64,000 nt of DNA, taken from the NCBI GenBank assembly GCA_003024785.1, contig PUQB01000002.1, positions 193,501 through 257,500 on the forward strand, given 5' to 3'. The notes under the pieces are model-generated. The model worked only from the letters and a program-made list of their open reading frames with translations. It did no database searches and was not told the origin of the DNA. This document shows positions 10,513 to 23,059 of this stretch, one piece after another (within the stretch, counting starts at the first letter, position 1; each line of letters begins with the position of its first letter). Source of the stretch: Selaginella tamariscina. Its lineage: Eukaryota; Streptophyta; Lycopodiopsida; Selaginellales; Selaginellaceae. A program made the position numbers and the translations under genes.

Positions 10513-11425
10513 TGGTGAAGTTCGCCTTTCGAGCCTCTGACTTAATACGATTTGAAATATATCTCCAGCACAGATGTGCTCCTTTGCAGCTAAAACAGTT
10601 TCTTTAAACTCCTTTGTCATGTTTGATTGTTCAATCCACTTCCATGTATTGAGAGTGACATGTCCACATTTCCTGAAGAAATCTTTGGCCTGAGAATCTT
10701 TAATGAGTTAAACTAAACCTTATAAAAGTCAGAATATACATATTAATGTGACACATAACTAATATATAAGTTAAATATATGTTTATGTTAGTATTTATTA
10801 TTTTGTTATAGATATATGATTTGGTTCAGTTTCACATATACACACAACACACACATACAGTTCAGAAAGATCTTACTGTAAACAGGATAGAGATTTACAC
10901 TTTCTGTGCTTTGGACGCAGTAAACAGTTGCTTAGATCCTTCTATGAAAGCGCTCTCTGCATCTTCGAATTTAAGAATGTCTACCCAGTGTATGACGTAT
11001 ACAACCTGCTTATTATAGGCACACACGCGCGCGTGAACCAAATGACTTGTACCTATGTAACGTGATCGAATATATATGTGTCTAAGTATAAAATGTATCT
11101 AGATTCAGCAGTTTTACAAAATCTATGATACAGATGGATTGTATTATTGTATATACTATTGCATTATATTGTAATTTATATGATATATACATGTCTATTG
11201 CATATAGCAGTTTATATATATGTGTGTAACGCAAAACGCGAAGTCCATTTATTGAAACTGGACTCCATTTAGACGCAATTTCTTAGGTACTTTTATATCC
11301 TTTCGTCCTTAGTACCATCTTCTTGACTTAAAACAGTGAGGATATTTTCTTTTAGTACCATCTTCTTGACTTAAAACAGTGAGGATATTTTCTTTTGCAA
11401 CAATTTTGATCGCAGGTTGTGTGCC
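10513..11425 (-). pseudogene. ASA: Anthranilate synthase alpha subunit (TrpE-like) remnant
   Basis: Three pieces match plastid anthranilate synthase component I, which makes anthranilate from chorismate for tryptophan synthesis. Near 11,424-11,300: TQPAIKIVAKENILTVLSQE, the N-terminal 'IVAKEN..TVMDHE.G' region. Exon 10,901-11,005: VVYVIHWVDILKF, then FEDAESAFIEGSKQL, with acceptor AGCAG and donor GTGTAAA, 35 codons. Exon about 10,513-10,689: acceptor CTCAG, then SNMTKEFKETVLAAKEHICA and GDIFQIVLSQRLERRT, the hallmark of the family. The two exons join in phase 0. The region that should lie between the first and second pieces (the FCGGW..GY.SYD segment), the N-terminus and the whole catalytic C-terminus are missing, and a 43-base tandem duplication sits in the first piece. 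It is a decayed gene fragment, not a working enzyme. Confidence 0.8.
11311..11396. repeat. 43-bp exact tandem duplication inside the TrpE remnant
   Basis: The unit beginning AGTACCATCTTCTTGACTTA is present twice head to tail (11,311-11,353 and 11,354-11,396). It covers the codons for the VAKENILTVLSQEDGTK segment and, being 43 bases, shifts the frame. The copies look identical, so the duplication is recent compared with the decay around it. Confidence 0.85.
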
Positions 11426-11631
11426 TACCGTACTGTAGCGCCCATGTGACTAGCATTCCGCATTACACACAACACAACATACATATATATGCACATTTCC
11501 ATACATTATATATAGAGAAATAGTAACGATGTATATATTATATATAGGGAAAATTATATTTATATGCTGAAATTTATTATATTTATATATATACCCTTAA
11601 AAGTTTTATATTTACATATGAGTATCCATTA

Positions 11632-12180
11632 AAGAGAGGTTAGGTCTCATAACTAGGTATGTGCCTCACTCACGAAAAGAGCTTTTACTAATAAACTTAG
11701 GTGGTTCAACCTTTGGATTTAAAAGAAAACACTCCCTATCCAAGTGTGCCAAGGCACTCACAAGGTTATATACTTAAGGTTATTCAAATATAGTCTTAAG
11801 AAATTTATTTAGCAAAACACTTGTGTCCACCTACAGAGAATTAGCCCTAGGTTTAAGGTATAACTTAATCAAAGGTTAGTCATGGTTCATGGTACTGCCT
11901 TAAAGGGTTAAGGTGATTTTTAAAAAGGTAAATGGCGATGCCTTAACTTTGTCATGGGATATGTGTAAGGCACATTTCCTTGATGAGGTTAAGGCATGAA
12001 CCTATCTAGGACTATTAGGGTTATCCTTTAGGGTTCCTTATTTTAAAGACTTAAGGTAAGACTTTAAGTTTTCTGTTTAACTATGCATTTAAATCAAACT
12101 TTTGGGGTCATTTTGAAATACTTAGCATTGCTCACATAGAGAATTGACATTAAAAGGCTACTTGGTGCCACATGTTATCA
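11632..12180 (+). repeat. Dispersed repeat, copy B (AT-decayed, with inverted internal segment)
   Basis: It starts with GAGGTTAGGTCTCATAACTA as in copy A and follows its order to the CATTGCTCACATAGAG word near 12,130. The segment at about 11,661-11,757 is the reverse complement of copy A 3411-3504 (for example ACACTCCCTATCCAAGTGTG against the reverse complement of copy A). The regions on both sides are in the normal orientation. Many positions that are C or G in copy A are T or A here. Confidence 0.7.
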
Positions 12181-12254
12181 CGTGTTAACTTTAATTATCA
12201 CTGATTATTAGTTGTCAAGAGAAAAAGTTAATATCATATATGTCAAAGTTTTAA

Positions 12255-12360
12255 CCTCGAGAGCATACTCTAGAGGTGAGAGCGACAACAAATTGTATGG
12301 TTACTCTAATGCTGATTGGGCAAGAGATTCTGACAATAAAACCTCAAGTAGCACATATGA
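12255..12360 (+). mobile_element. Ty1/copia RNase H fragment
   Basis: The plus strand reads ESDNKLYGYSNADWARDSDN then KTSSSTYE, the start of the copia RNase H domain (consensus L.GY.D.DWAGD...RKSTSGY). No other part of an element is recognisable on either side. It is a broken, old fragment lying just 3' of dispersed-repeat copy B. Confidence 0.65.
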
Positions 12361-12763
12361 ATAGTGTATCGTATATTAGTGGGCATTATTGATCATTTTG
12401 TAAGTCATATGTTTATACAAATATACTTTAAAATATACAAATAAACAAAAGAATATTCATGTAAATATTTTAAAATTTTTTAATATTCTCCAAGCCTTCC
12501 AGACCCAAGCCTCCTTTTTGGCGGGACTCTCATTATGAAGTGTTCCACATGTTATATAAACCATATTTAATTAAGAACATTATTGTTATATTAATATTAA
12601 GAATACAGATTTGATTTCATGTGTAATACAAAAATATATATTTTAGGAATCTTTAAAGAATATATAAATTATTTGCAATGCTTGTGGATGTGAAATCGTT
12701 TATATATATAAGAGAATTTATATAAAAATAATTTCACTGTTTTTCTCATGAGATACAATTATA

Positions 12764-12927
12764 ACTTTAAATTATAATAAATGTTCAATGTTGTGTCAAT
12801 TTTAAATTATAATAAATGTTTAATGTTGTGTCAACTTTAAATTATAATAATATTCAATGTTATGTCGACTTTAAATTATAGTAAATGTTTAATGTTATGT
12901 CATCTATAAATTATAATGGATGTTTAA
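12764..12927. repeat. 35-bp tandem repeat, about 4.7 copies
   Basis: Units begin ACTTTAAATTATAATAAATG and end near GTTGTGTCA; starts at 12,764, 12,799, 12,834, 12,868 and 12,903, one unit being a base shorter. Copies differ by a few transitions. Confidence 0.85.
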
Positions 12928-12929
12928 AA

Positions 12930-15400
12930 TAAATGTTGAAGGGATTTAAACATTATGTTAGTTAATAATAAATATTTCTAAGGTAATTCATGCACAAACT
13001 TTTATAAATATGTGTAAAGATTATTTTTTGTAAATTGTGAATTAGAAAAACTTATCTTTTTTTTTTAATTCCTACTTTATTTTCTTATTCTTAAATGGTT
13101 TTAAATTGTGTTTTATGTCACTTTAAATTATCTTACATGTATTTGTTATGAAAATATACAATGCTCTTTGTTTTTCATAAAAATTAATTCTTTTTTTAAT
13201 ATATTTAATTAAATAGAATATAAATTTTATAAGACTTTATTCTTTTATAATATCTTTAATTAGACAAAATATGCACATTACTTTATTATCACATGTTTAT
13301 AATAAGAATGTGATTTGTAATTGTTTTAAATTAAATTATAATTTTTGATACATATGAAACTCACTTTATTTCTTTTACAATTATCTTTTGAACATATATA
13401 TAATCAAATGTTTTATTAATAAGTTTATTAGTTTTTAAAAGTTTTAATTTTTTTAAGCAATTCACCAATAATTAAAACTTCATAAGATATAACTTAAAAT
13501 AATATGTTAATTAAAATAGATACTTTTTCACTTTTTATAATTAATATTATTCATAATTTAAGAAATAGAGAACAAAAAGTAAAATTTATCAAATATAAAA
13601 TAATAACATAACTAGATAAAATAGTAAAAACATTATAATATTTAAAATATGAAGAATTATTTTAAAATTTTATTATAAGATTCCAAAAAAAAACTTTTTA
13701 TATTTAAATAATCTTTTTTATAATAAATCTTACTTGTTTATTTCATTTTTTTTTCTTTATAACCAAATAGTTTTTTTTTATTTTCAAATTGAATAACTAT
13801 ATGTTGTATTTAAATATTTTTACCAAACTAAGTAATTATGTAAATGGAAAAAACTAACATTCTCTTAAACATTTAAAATTAAGCTATAAAAAATATCAAA
13901 ACTTGTTATTAAGAAAGTATTCATTTTATGTAATGGAAATTTATAATTTATGTTATTATATATAAATTCATATGATTTAAATATTAATTTAAAAATTAAA
14001 AGAAATTTATTAACTTTTGTGGGTCAAAATAGGCATTTAAAATTGTTGTAATTGAACTCTTTAATTAAATATAACTTATTTACATATATTGAAAAAGCTG
14101 GGTGTTTATGTTTTGCTCATTTTATTGTTGATTTATTTTTATTACTTTGTGTTATGTTATGTCTTAAACCTTAAATAAACACTATTAAAATATAAATCTC
14201 ATATTGAGAATACTTTAAATACTTTTAACACATATATTTTAAATACAGTATGTGTATCATTGACGAAAGTACATAATTTGATATAATTTCATTCATTAAT
14301 TATTTAATTTAATTTACATAAATATTTAAAAAATTATGCAACATGTACGTAGATGATACGTTATGCATATATACAACATGACATGTTTTGATGTGTTGAA
14401 GTGTTTGATATTTTCATATATTTATTCAATGTGTTAATCTTTTCTTACATATTTCACGGTAAACACTCTTTTTATAAAATTAATGCAAAAATAAAAAGAC
14501 GTGGCATTGCCTTAATTTACATTCAAAAATATGTTAGGTAATATTCACAAATTATAGTTTTGTATTAGCATTAGAATGAACCATAGGAAATAATACATAC
14601 AACGTTATAAATTATACATTTTTATAAGTACCTTTCATTCATAATACATGCGTATCAGACATGTTTTAAATAATTATAACAGATACAGTGATATATGCCG
14701 TAGTAAAAAAAATACTACGGATTAGTAATTAAATTAGATTAATAATTAATAAATTAGTAATTAAATATTTCTGTAACATTTTTGACTACGGATTTAATCA
14801 CTGAACAGATATACCAATTCTTGTGCAAGATGAAGACTATTGCCACTAATAATTTCGTTATTAAAATATTCCTTTCAAAATTCTTTAAAAATATATATAT
14901 TTTATAGAATATTGTCTGTATGTGCATACGTATGTGTTAATAATAAAATACATATATAGCAGACGTGTATATCTAACATATATATGTTTTTTTTATATAT
15001 GTAATTGTGTGTGAAACAGACTTGTCACTTAGATATAGGTATCTATGTAGCGCCGTTGAAATAAACATATAAGATATATGTATACGGGCAGTAGCTTGTA
15101 CGGTTAGTCTAATATTTTCATTGATCAGGTTTGAAAATATTTATATCAATTATTTTTATTAAGGTTGACATGGCTCAAGCATGAAAAGAATATGTTCATT
15201 CATTATGAAAATAAACCCAAAGTATGTATCGCGTGTTTATCTATACATGTTATTTACACATTTAAATTACTTGTACATATATTCTTATAGTGAACACGTA
15301 TAAATATGTATGTCACTTTATTTAAATTTTTTTAAATTTCATTAATAAAGTTTCAGGTTTAAAGGTTTGTATATACATTTGCTAAACATTTAGATTATTA
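12930..15400. other. AT-rich gene-free stretch
   Basis: About 2.5 kb made almost wholly of A and T with poly-T runs. No coding signal is seen. One small hairpin (CCGTAGTA ... TACTACGG, 14,698-14,720) stands out; the word CTACGG recurs 90 bases later. Confidence 0.6.
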
Positions 15401-15410
15401 TAGCTTCTGT

Positions 15411-17395
15411 TTATGGTGTTTTGAGTGTCTTCTCAACATCCAGAACGAAGCGGTACTTAACATCTGACTTCCGAAGCCTCTCCATTGCTTTATTCACGTA
15501 GTCCATTGGCACCTTTGAGACAAACATAAGAAGCAGTTAATTAAACAATCATATATGCATAATTATACATGTAGATTGTGAATTAAATAGTAATAAATCT
15601 ACCTTCTCAATCATTGATGTAACATTGTTCTTTCCACAAAAATCCAACATGTCTTGTGTCTCCTTAATCGATCCAATGAAACTTCCAGCAAGCATACGTC
15701 GACCTTCATAATAATATGTATACATTGTTTTATATTCTCATTTTATTGTGAAAATGAATTGTGTGTGTATATAAGTATATAATCAACGCACCAAAGATGA
15801 TAACTCCCGCTGGAAGATCAAGGGGTTTGTCAGGTAACCCGACCATGACAAGCTTTCCATCAATTTTCAGAAGCTCAAGCAAAGCATCAAGAGGATGTGG
15901 TGCAGATACAGTGTCCAAAATATAATCCATGGTCTTGTGTGCTTTCTGCATGTAAGATATTAATAAATTAGTTAACCTTAAACATTTTAAGTACTATTTT
16001 TTGTCTGATATGAACATACCTTCATTTGTGCAGCGTCTTTGCTGACAATGAAATCGTGAGCTCCCAAGACATCTCTGGCTTCCTTCTCTTTGCTAGGTGA
16101 AGTACTGATAACAGTAACCTTCATCCCAAAAGCCCTTCCAAACTTGACAGCCATGTGTCCGAGACCACCGAGTCCGACCACTCCAAAGTTCTTGCCAGCT
16201 TCAGTCATCCCAAAATGCTTCATTGGGCTGTATACAGTGATTCCTGCACAAAGGAGTGGTGCTGCTGCATCTAGAGGAAGATTCTGTGGTACGCGTACCA
16301 CAAACCTGCAATAGAGCTTGTTTAAAGCTTTCTTAGACCCCCCCTCTCTCTCTCTCTCACGCGCGTGGGCGCACACACACACCATCCATAACCAATAAAA
16401 TACAGGTAAAAGGGAGAAGGAAATTACCTCTCATCACAGACCAGGAAGCCAGAGTATCCTCCAAACGTGATTTTCCCATCTTCAAGACTGTTATAAGTCC
16501 AAACAAGCTGCTCACAATACTGTTCATCTCCTTTCTTGCAGTGGTTGCAGTTTAAGCATGAGAACACCATGCAACCAACGCCTACGTGATCCCCAACTTT
16601 GAACTTCTTTGCATTAGGTCCGAGCTCTGTGACTACTCCCACAATTTCATGCCTGATAATCTCATCAAAGTTTAGTTTGAAAACTCATAGACTTGTAGGA
16701 GATCTTACCCAGGAACCATAGGGTATTTTGAGCTTCCCCATTCATTATGGATCAAGTGCAAGTCTGTGTGGCAAATTCCACAATAAGAAATCTTAAACTT
16801 CACATCAGTCGGTTTTAAACACCTGTATACAACAAGCAAATCATTATTAATAATCATTACGTTTCTTTCAATATATTTAGATCGTACATAATGCTGAAGT
16901 GTCGTGTGTATACATATATTAAGTCATACTGGGAAAATTCCCACACTCTTATATAAGTAGTACATTGAATGTCTTTTAGCTGATAAATTTGAAAACCCAT
17001 ATTATGTATAATATATAGATGTTTTACCTTCTCGGGAATTTCCAAGGTGCCAAGACACCAGAAGCATCCTTGGCAGCATAACCAATGCATTCTTGCTCCT
17101 TATTGTTGCTGAAGAATTGAAAGAACAAAAAAAACAATTTATGAAATGGATTTTTGGATTAATATAAAGGGAGATAGAGACCATGAGTCTTAACCCTCTC
17201 TTCATTGTGGGATGATGTGGCGAATGCATACAGACCACCTGCCACACTTTGAGACGATGAGTCCCCTGGATGGCACTAAATCTATGATGATTCAGCGCAC
17301 CTAAGAACTTGCCATGGTTTTGAATCAACCTTCAAAAATGCAGTATATATGATTTTCTGTTGATACTAGAAAATACTCACATCTAGTGCTGCCAT
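15411..17395 (-). CDS. CAD: Cinnamyl alcohol dehydrogenase (CAD), eight exons
   Basis: Zinc alcohol dehydrogenase of the MDR family that reduces hydroxycinnamaldehydes to monolignols with NADPH in the cytosol. My exons: 17,381-17,395; 17,028-17,098; 16,709-16,822; 16,428-16,652; 16,020-16,305; 15,792-15,945; 15,603-15,703; 15,411-15,512. All introns are GT-AG, phases agree, and the sum is 1068 bases (355 residues plus stop), the usual CAD length. Visible signatures: catalytic zinc CGICHTDLH and GHE; structural zinc [15 protein letters not shown]; third zinc ligand Cys in [16 protein letters not shown]; Rossmann motif [17 protein letters not shown]-terminal [15 protein letters not shown]. The first exon is only 15 bases (MAALD) with donor GTGAGT and is the least certain part; a different 5' end would change only the first few residues. 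No break is seen. Whether it is a lignin-specific CAD or a related broad alcohol dehydrogenase cannot be told by eye. Confidence 0.92.
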
Positions 17396-17835
17396 TTTTA
17401 TATCTAGATACATTGATGATTAATCGCACCTGCTACAGGCCATTCTGCCCTGTGTATTCTGCCTACGAACAATGAATCGTTGCCCTTCTTATTAGGGCAA
17501 AGAGACACATCCGCTCATGCTTACGTGGTAACCGATACACGTCCACGTGGAAGCCATACAAGGTGTGAGATACATGTAGAATGGGGATTGTTAATAAGAT
17601 TCACACACAGCGCGAGCGCACACATACACACATTTAGTGAACTTGTAAATCAACACTGCAGAAACAAAAGAGAGAGAGTTTGTTCCTTTTCTAAATCCTG
17701 ATACATTAAACTCAATGAAACCCCAGTATGAAAAACATAAGCAAGTATATTTGTTATTAGGAAAATCGTATGCAGGTAAGCTAATATGAACAGTTGGAAA
17801 TGACGGGAGATTACCAATTTAAGTGTTAGATTTTG

Positions 17836-17838
<3 letters not shown>

Positions 17839-17894
<56 letters not shown>
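17839..17894. repeat. Compound (CT)n(TA)n microsatellite
   Basis: About 17 CT units run straight into about 11 TA units. It lies in the 5' flank of the CAD gene (about 450 bases upstream of its ATG on the minus strand). Confidence 0.9.
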
Positions 17895-18259
17895 GCATAT
17901 TATATTGACATGTGTATACATTGTGCATACATGCCATAAAATGTGTATGAAGACCTGCTGGGACCACGTTCAATTTTGTAAACATTCTAGTTAATTCCGT
18001 TCAGTCAAATTTTAACAAATTATAACTACACAGCAAATAAACTGAGTTTAGACGCTGAAGTTGCAGTTCTACACTCCACGGTCCTTTGGAACTTATTTTA
18101 GACATATCTGAAGGTTATACGTGTATATGTGTGCGTTTATACATCGTCAGATAAGTCATTTAATTCTAATACTATAGCAGGTTTTCACTAATTGATTTGT
18201 TCTATAAAACTGAAATTTTATTAAACAAACTCCTGTATGTGCTCATATGTTTCTCTAAA

Positions 18260-18293
18260 TGTGTGTGTGTGCGTGTGTATATATATATATATA
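18260..18293. repeat. Compound (GT)n(AT)n microsatellite
   Basis: A GT run interrupted by one GC, followed by an AT run. The surrounding 17.4-19.3 kb interval shows no gene. Confidence 0.85.
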
Positions 18294-18759
18294 GGTATTG
18301 CCATCTAGTTAATCACACAAAAGAATGTTTAATTTTTATTTTAACGTTAACTATAGTAAACTTAATGAAGTAAAAACTGAAAAGTCAAAAGTCCAGATAT
18401 AAATACATTATGCAATTCAAAAACATTCAAAGCATATTCAAGAATATTCTTTTCTGAAAATCAGTTATTTGGTTTTTCTAATCTTTTTAGATTTTATTAA
18501 TTGTGTTTAATTAAGTTTTTTTTAATAATTTATTAAGTATCCTGTTTTACTGTTTTATGCACATTTTTGTTTCGAAGGTGCTTTTATTTACTACTATGGT
18601 TAATAGTTTTATTTATTTAGAAAATTTCCAGGCTTTCCTCCTCATATTTTCATATGAGAATGCACAATGGCGAGCTCGTTCAATTCCTCACAAAGACTTA
18701 GGAACGCCCTTCTTTCCCATATGGAAACTCATCGTTGTACACAATACTTTCCTTACCTC

Positions 18760-18779
18760 TGTGTGTGTGTGTGTGTGTC

Positions 18780-18811
<32 letters not shown>
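18760..18811. repeat. Compound (GT)n(GA)n microsatellite
   Basis: Two GT runs separated by CT, then about ten GA units. The ORF that ends here (VCVCVCVCLCVCVRERERE) is only the microsatellite read as protein. Confidence 0.9.
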
Positions 18812-19315
18812 TAAAGGTTTATGCTTTTAACTACTAGTGCTCTTACTACACAGGGAACCCGGACAGTCGCAAGTTAAGATAATGTTGATTTGATGTTTAA
18901 ATTTATAACATTCTAATTTATTCATTATTTTTCAAGTCCTATATCATATGCTGTGTTCTACTCACCCTATTTCTTATGTCTAGTTATTTAGAGAAATGTA
19001 CATATACATGGTGTGTATACATATATATAAAGAGAGATATTTTCATACACTTCTATCCCAAAATGTTTGTGGGTATCATTATTAAGATTGTATAAAGACA
19101 CAAATTATTTAAATATATAAATATTTATTAATTATATATATTATTTATATTTAATTTAGTACAGAATTATGAAACAGAATTATGTACTGTTGCAGGATTT
19201 GCCAAAAACAAAATGCTTAGTAGATTTATATCATATATTTAAATAGTGTCATAAATACATTAATTATATACAATACATTCAAAATCTACCAAAACAATCT
19301 CATTGTTTCAAATAC

Positions 19316-21420
19316 GTGTATATTATCAAGTTAAGTAGCAGGTGTCAAATGTTGGATCAGAGCCAGTGTTTGAAACTCATGGATTCATGTGAGAATCTGT
19401 CCATGGCAAACAAGGCATATGCCCAGATTATGTCTGTGATAAACCCAACTGATGTCTTCATGTTGAACAAGCTAGTGTACATGTACGCAAGATGCGGCAG
19501 CCCAAGTAATGCTCGAAAAATCTTTGTGGTATCCACAACAAAGATAGCTTCTCATGGGATTTCCTACTTACTGCATACTGCTGGAGCAAGAACCTGGAGA
19601 AAGCCAGGAATGTGTTCGATGCAATGCCATCCAGGAAAGAGATCACCTGGAACATCATGCTTACTGCATATGCTCAAATTGGTTATCTCCATGATGCAAA
19701 GCTTCTCTTCGATCAAATACCTGAGAAGAACTTATCTATATGTACCACAATGTTATCTACATTTGCAAAGAACAGACAGCTAAACGATGCCAAGTTCATC
19801 TTCGATAGAATGCCATCTTTAGATACTATATCTTGGACAGCAATGTTGGGTGCATATGCCCAATCAGGGCATTTGGAAAATGCCAGGTGTATGTTTTCTG
19901 AGATGCCATACAAGACTTTGGAGACGTGGAATGCCATGCTGTCGACTTATTCACAGAACGGCTTCCTTACAGAGGCTAAGAAGATGTTCGATGAAATGCC
20001 AGTATATACATTGTTCTCATATACTGCAATGTATCACTGTATGGACAAAAGGGAGATCTCCAAGTGGCCAAACGGTATTTGATGGATGGCTGAGTGGGAT
20101 TTTATTGCATGGAATGCCATCCTGGCTGCATATGCTCAAAATGGACATATCGATGTGCAGAGTACATATTCATGAGATGCACTCAGAAGTCTGACTTCAT
20201 GGAATGCCATTTTAACTGCATATGTACAAGGTGGGAATGTAGGATGTGCTAAGAATGCTTTGACATGCCACAGAGAGACTTGATTTCCTGGACTACAATG
20301 CTAGTTGCATTCGTAAGTAGCCGGACCTTGCACTTAGCAATGAACTCTTTCAGCAGATGCCACAACAGAACTTGGTATCTTGGACGACAATGGTTGCTGG
20401 TTATGCCCAGAATATGCAGTTGGAGGAAGCCAAGGACTTATTTGATCGCATGCCTTATCAAGACCTTGTTTGCTGTACCCAGATGATTGCAATGTACTCC
20501 CACAACGGGCTTCTGGAGGAAGCAAAGTGTGTATTCGATGCGATGCCGTGGTACGATCTTGTGTCATGACTGCAATGCTGGCTGCATGTGCCCAAAACGG
20601 GCAGCTAAACATGCTAAATGGATGTTTGATGAGATGCTGGTGAAGGACGTGGTTCCTGGACTGCTATGGTTGCAGGTTATGCACAAAACGGGTACCTTGA
20701 AGAGGCTAAGTTTCTATTTGATACCACGCCTTCTCATAACCTTGTCTTGTGGAACGTCCTCATGGGTGTTATGCTCAATATGGGCATCTGATTGAAGTTA
20801 AACATGTCTTTGATGACATGCCGCTTCGTGACCATGTTTCATGGGCTTACATGTGGCTGCATATGCACAAAGTGGGCATCAGAATTACGTGGGCTTTGTT
20901 TTACAAGAATGCCAGAGAGATCTCTACTTTGTTGGCAAGCCCTTTTAGCTGGATACAACCGGAACGAGCATTTTAATGATACATTTCATGTGTTTAACAC
21001 CATGAAACTCACTGATCAACCTGATGAAGATTGTTTCATATACATGTTGGCGTCATGTAGTCATGTAGGTAAGTTATACCACGCTAGGGTTGTTTTGTTT
21101 CAATGAAGCAAGATTACCATTTGGAACCTGGAAGATCGCACTATTGTTGTATGATAGATCTTCTGGCACGTGCAGGGTTCTTGAAGGAGGCCAAAGATTT
21201 AATACGAATATGCCTTTCGTACCTGCAGTTCTAGAATGACGGCTTGTTAGGAGCTTGTAGAAACCAAAGTGCCCTTGGTTGGGGTGTTGATGCAATGAAG
21301 GGTGTGTTAGATTTGAAGTCCCATGTCAAGGCAGGACATGCTAATGTGCTTCTTACGAATTCTTGGTCTGTTAGTGAAAAGAATGTGGTTGCTTGAGAAA
21401 GTCAGGTGTATCACCTAGGT
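19316..21420 (+). pseudogene. Pentatricopeptide repeat (PPR) gene, decayed
   Basis: PPR proteins bind organellar RNA through tandem 35-residue helical repeats. Here repeats are clear but spread over three frames: CLKLMDSCENLSMANKAYAQ (from about 19,360), then 19,612-20,082 with five repeats such as MPSRKEITWNIMLTAYAQIG and MPSLDTISWTAMLGAYAQSG, later MPQRDLISWTTMLVAF (20,265), MPQQNLVSWTTMVAGYAQN (20,357), and the tail DEDCFIYMLASCSHVGKL (to 21,106) followed by [20 protein letters not shown] (about 21,150), the start of the E region. The E-type end and lack of DYW remains suggest a PLS-class editing-type factor. At least six frame changes or stops occur between 19,500 and 21,240, so no full protein can be made. 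There is no intron signal; family members are usually intronless. Confidence 0.85.
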
Positions 21421-21429
21421 TGTATATTT

Positions 21430-23050
21430 TAGCCTCTTACATTCATGTTACCACTCAGTTTGGTGTGCGTGAAGTTATTATGTCACCTTCGTGTTAGTGT
21501 AATAGGTACTTCTCAAATTGTTTGAACAAGACATGACTATTAGTTTAAAGCTTGCATTTATGTACATGATAGATGTTCAACTTAGAACATAATAGTACTC
21601 GTACATATGTATCTATACATATATTTACAAAGACTTCCATGATTTGATTCAACTGGTGGATTCGGCTGGATTCGAAACTCCATACGTACGTATGTATATA
21701 TATATATGCGGAGACTGGAGAGTTGAAATGAAGCTTTCTGTTATAAAATTCCGAGACTTTTGGAGTCACGTTGCTTACAGACTCGTGCAAGAATCTTCTT
21801 TAGTTGCCAATGCAAAACAATTGATAACTTTATCAAAGTCTTTTATGCTAATTAATATGACGTGATAGATCTATCATGTATAATAAATCCTTGATTATGT
21901 CCTTACTTTAATTACAACCCCTTGATCTTGACCTGCTTACCTTGTGATCGTAACGCGTGGAAAATGCAAACAACTACTAAACAAAAATATTTAAGTAATT
22001 ATCCATGCTTAACGCAGCAGGTAACCTAACGCATGTATGGCATATATAATATACGAGTGTATATCATGTATATTCTTATATACAGTATCTCGAAACAGCC
22101 TTGTATGTGACACTATGCATTAATTGTCTGGTAAGAATAAAGCATCTATACAACATACATGTCAATTTTATGCACACTTTCTAAAATATCGTAAAAGTTA
22201 AACTTGGTGAAAACTAAACCAGTCAATATCGTGGGATCTTTCCCAAAGTTTAACAGTAAATAATCCGTATACGGAGTTAGATAATCCCAGATAAGGTATT
22301 CTAAATTATTGTAAATAATTTAATATTAAACTTATTAGATTGCATTCTTTTTTTGTATGACATGTGAATGCCAAATGGTTGTGACGCTGGAAAGTTATGT
22401 GTTAAGTGATAGTGGTGGCCCCTTCTTAGTGCTGTAGCCTACGATTCTTCCAGTCTAGCAGGTCCTTTCTTGCAACAGTTGTATGTATACATATGTGTGT
22501 GTGCATGTACCTATATAACTTTGATACACACACACATACCTATATAACTTTGATATATTCTTCAATAAAATTATAAATCTAAAGTAATAATATATTGTTC
22601 AACCAAAATATAGACGGAGAATCTGTACCTACTCTAGTAAAATACAGTTGTTTGAACGTGACGACGATGATACAATGATAGAAGCTAGGACGTTGATTGA
22701 TGCATGTGGAAGCCAGAGGTAATATTTAAGTTTTTAAATATACAAAATTTGATATTATGCACTGCATATCAAATTTCCTTCCAAGCTCTGAATTGAGTTG
22801 ACAACGTTCTGCAGTTTTGATGTGTGTGTGTGTGTAATATGAAGAGTAAAAATAGCTTTAATTTCTTAAACAATGTGCACATTTTAGTTTTCGAATGTGA
22901 ATGAGACCGTACAACCAAATTTGTGGCCGTACCAAAATTTTTTGCCCACGAAGTGGCAGATCTATCTATCTACTCTAAGACTGAAGTTCCCCATTGCACA
23001 GGATTCCTGCACCTTAGAATCTCATAATGCTGCTGCAGAAACTTCATGCT
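21430..23050. other. Intergenic stretch 3' of the PPR remnant
   Basis: AT-rich DNA with short GT/CA runs (22,495-22,535) and no convincing ORF. It holds the 3' flank of the first SAUR at its right end. Confidence 0.5.
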
Positions 23051-23059
23051 GTTATTAGC

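Noticed and set aside
17650-17985. 111-residue minus-strand ORF with an ERERERERERE run
   Set aside because: The run is the (CT)n microsatellite read as protein; no domain elsewhere.
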